From positions 1-6,745 of the forward strand of contig CANHTE010000073.1 in NCBI GenBank assembly GCA_947462945.1: a DNA stretch of 6,745 nucleotides, written 5' to 3'. The stretch comes from Acetobacteraceae bacterium. GTDB lineage: Bacteria; Pseudomonadota; Alphaproteobacteria; Acetobacterales; Acetobacteraceae. The notes beneath the pieces are model-generated. The model searched no databases and was not told the DNA's origin. It saw nothing but the letters and a program-made list of their open reading frames with translations. This document shows, piece by piece, positions 6,412 through 6,745 of this stretch; positions within the stretch are counted from its first letter, which is position 1; each line of letters begins with the position of its first letter. A program made the position numbers and the translations under genes.

Positions 6412-6745
6412 CTACAGCGCCAACGGCAGCCGCTCCAGCCCGCGCAGCACGAGCCCGGACCGCCAGGCCGGCGGGTCGGCCGGACGCAGCAGCTGCGGTA
6501 GCCCGCGCCGCAGCAGGGCGGTAATCGCCACCTGCGCCTCCAACCGGGCCAGCGCCGCCCCGATGCAAAAATGCCCGCCCAGCCCGAAGCTGAGATGACG
6601 GTTCGGCTGCCGCTCCAGCATCAGCCGGTCCGGCGCCTCGAAAACGCCCTGGTCACGATTTGCAGAGGCGATCAGGCCCAGCACCAGCGCGCCCTGGGGG
6701 ATGGTGGTACCGGCCAGTTCCAACGTCTCACGCGCGAAGCGATGC
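6412..6745 (-). CDS. Cytochrome P450, C-terminal part (start beyond right edge)
   Basis: The last 110 codons of a bacterial cytochrome P450, a haem-thiolate monooxygenase that uses O2 and electrons, typically from a ferredoxin. The haem-binding loop FGLGGHFCIG fits the FGxGxHxCxG pattern; its cysteine ligand is encoded at 6565-6567. It is followed by the L-helix sequence AALARLEAQVAI. Upstream in the protein lie ETLELAGTTIPQG (beta strands before the meander) and ANRDQGVFEAPDRLMLER, both typical of soluble class I bacterial P450s. The ExxR motif of the K helix and the oxygen-binding I helix fall outside the window, so substrate class and completeness cannot be judged. A TTG at 6723 lies inside the conserved domain and is not the real start, because the frame stays open with P450-like residues (HRFARET) to the edge. 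It converges on the phosphodiesterase gene across a 430-bp gap. A short GGCGC/GCGCC stem spans its stop codon (6408-6421). Confidence 0.94.
   Translation of the reverse strand, partial: HRFARETLELAGTTIPQGALVLGLIASANRDQGVFEAPDRLMLERQPNRHLSFGLGGHFCIGAALARLEAQVAITALLRRGLPQLLRPADPPAWRSGLVLRGLERLPLAL

Overview
The window is GC-rich and reads as part of an alphaproteobacterial chromosome, most likely from the Acetobacteraceae/Rhodospirillales. The main reason is a cellulose synthase in which the catalytic subunit (BcsA) and the periplasmic subunit (BcsB) form one uninterrupted reading frame. This is the AcsAB architecture known from cellulose-making acetic acid bacteria, and the motifs resemble that family closely. 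The assignment rests on recognised protein motifs and was not checked by a database search.

Layout, left to right. (1) Positions 1-4287 hold a minus-strand cellulose operon. In transcription order it is a proline/alanine-rich protein of unknown function (4287-3766), the ParA/MinD-like ATPase BcsQ (3746-2931), and the fused BcsA-BcsB synthase, which starts at 2934 and runs off the left edge still open. The first two genes are 19 bp apart and the last two overlap by 4 bp (ATGA), so co-transcription and translational coupling are likely. (2) Positions 4288-4577 are a divergent intergenic region with an AT-rich patch and several inverted repeats, including two stems that share bases. (3) Positions 4578-5981, plus strand, encode a complete soluble alkaline-phosphatase-superfamily phosphodiesterase/nucleotide pyrophosphatase with all expected metal ligands. 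(4) Positions 5982-6411 are a 430-bp gap between convergent genes, with no gene I can support. (5) Positions 6412-6745, minus strand, are the C-terminal end of a cytochrome P450 whose start lies beyond the right edge.

How the genes work together: BcsA polymerises UDP-glucose at the inner membrane and exports the chain under c-di-GMP control through its PilZ domain. The fused BcsB part receives the glucan in the periplasm. BcsQ is expected to act at the cytoplasmic face in positioning or assembling the synthase. The proline-rich protein has repeated short RRLAE[F/L]-type motifs and is a candidate BcsQ or synthase partner. The divergent phosphodiesterase and the P450 have no demonstrable role in cellulose synthesis.

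The most distinctive points are the AcsAB-type fusion combined with BcsQ and the repeat-motif protein, and the overlapping inverted repeats between the divergent genes. I see no CRISPR array, insertion sequence, tRNA or rRNA.
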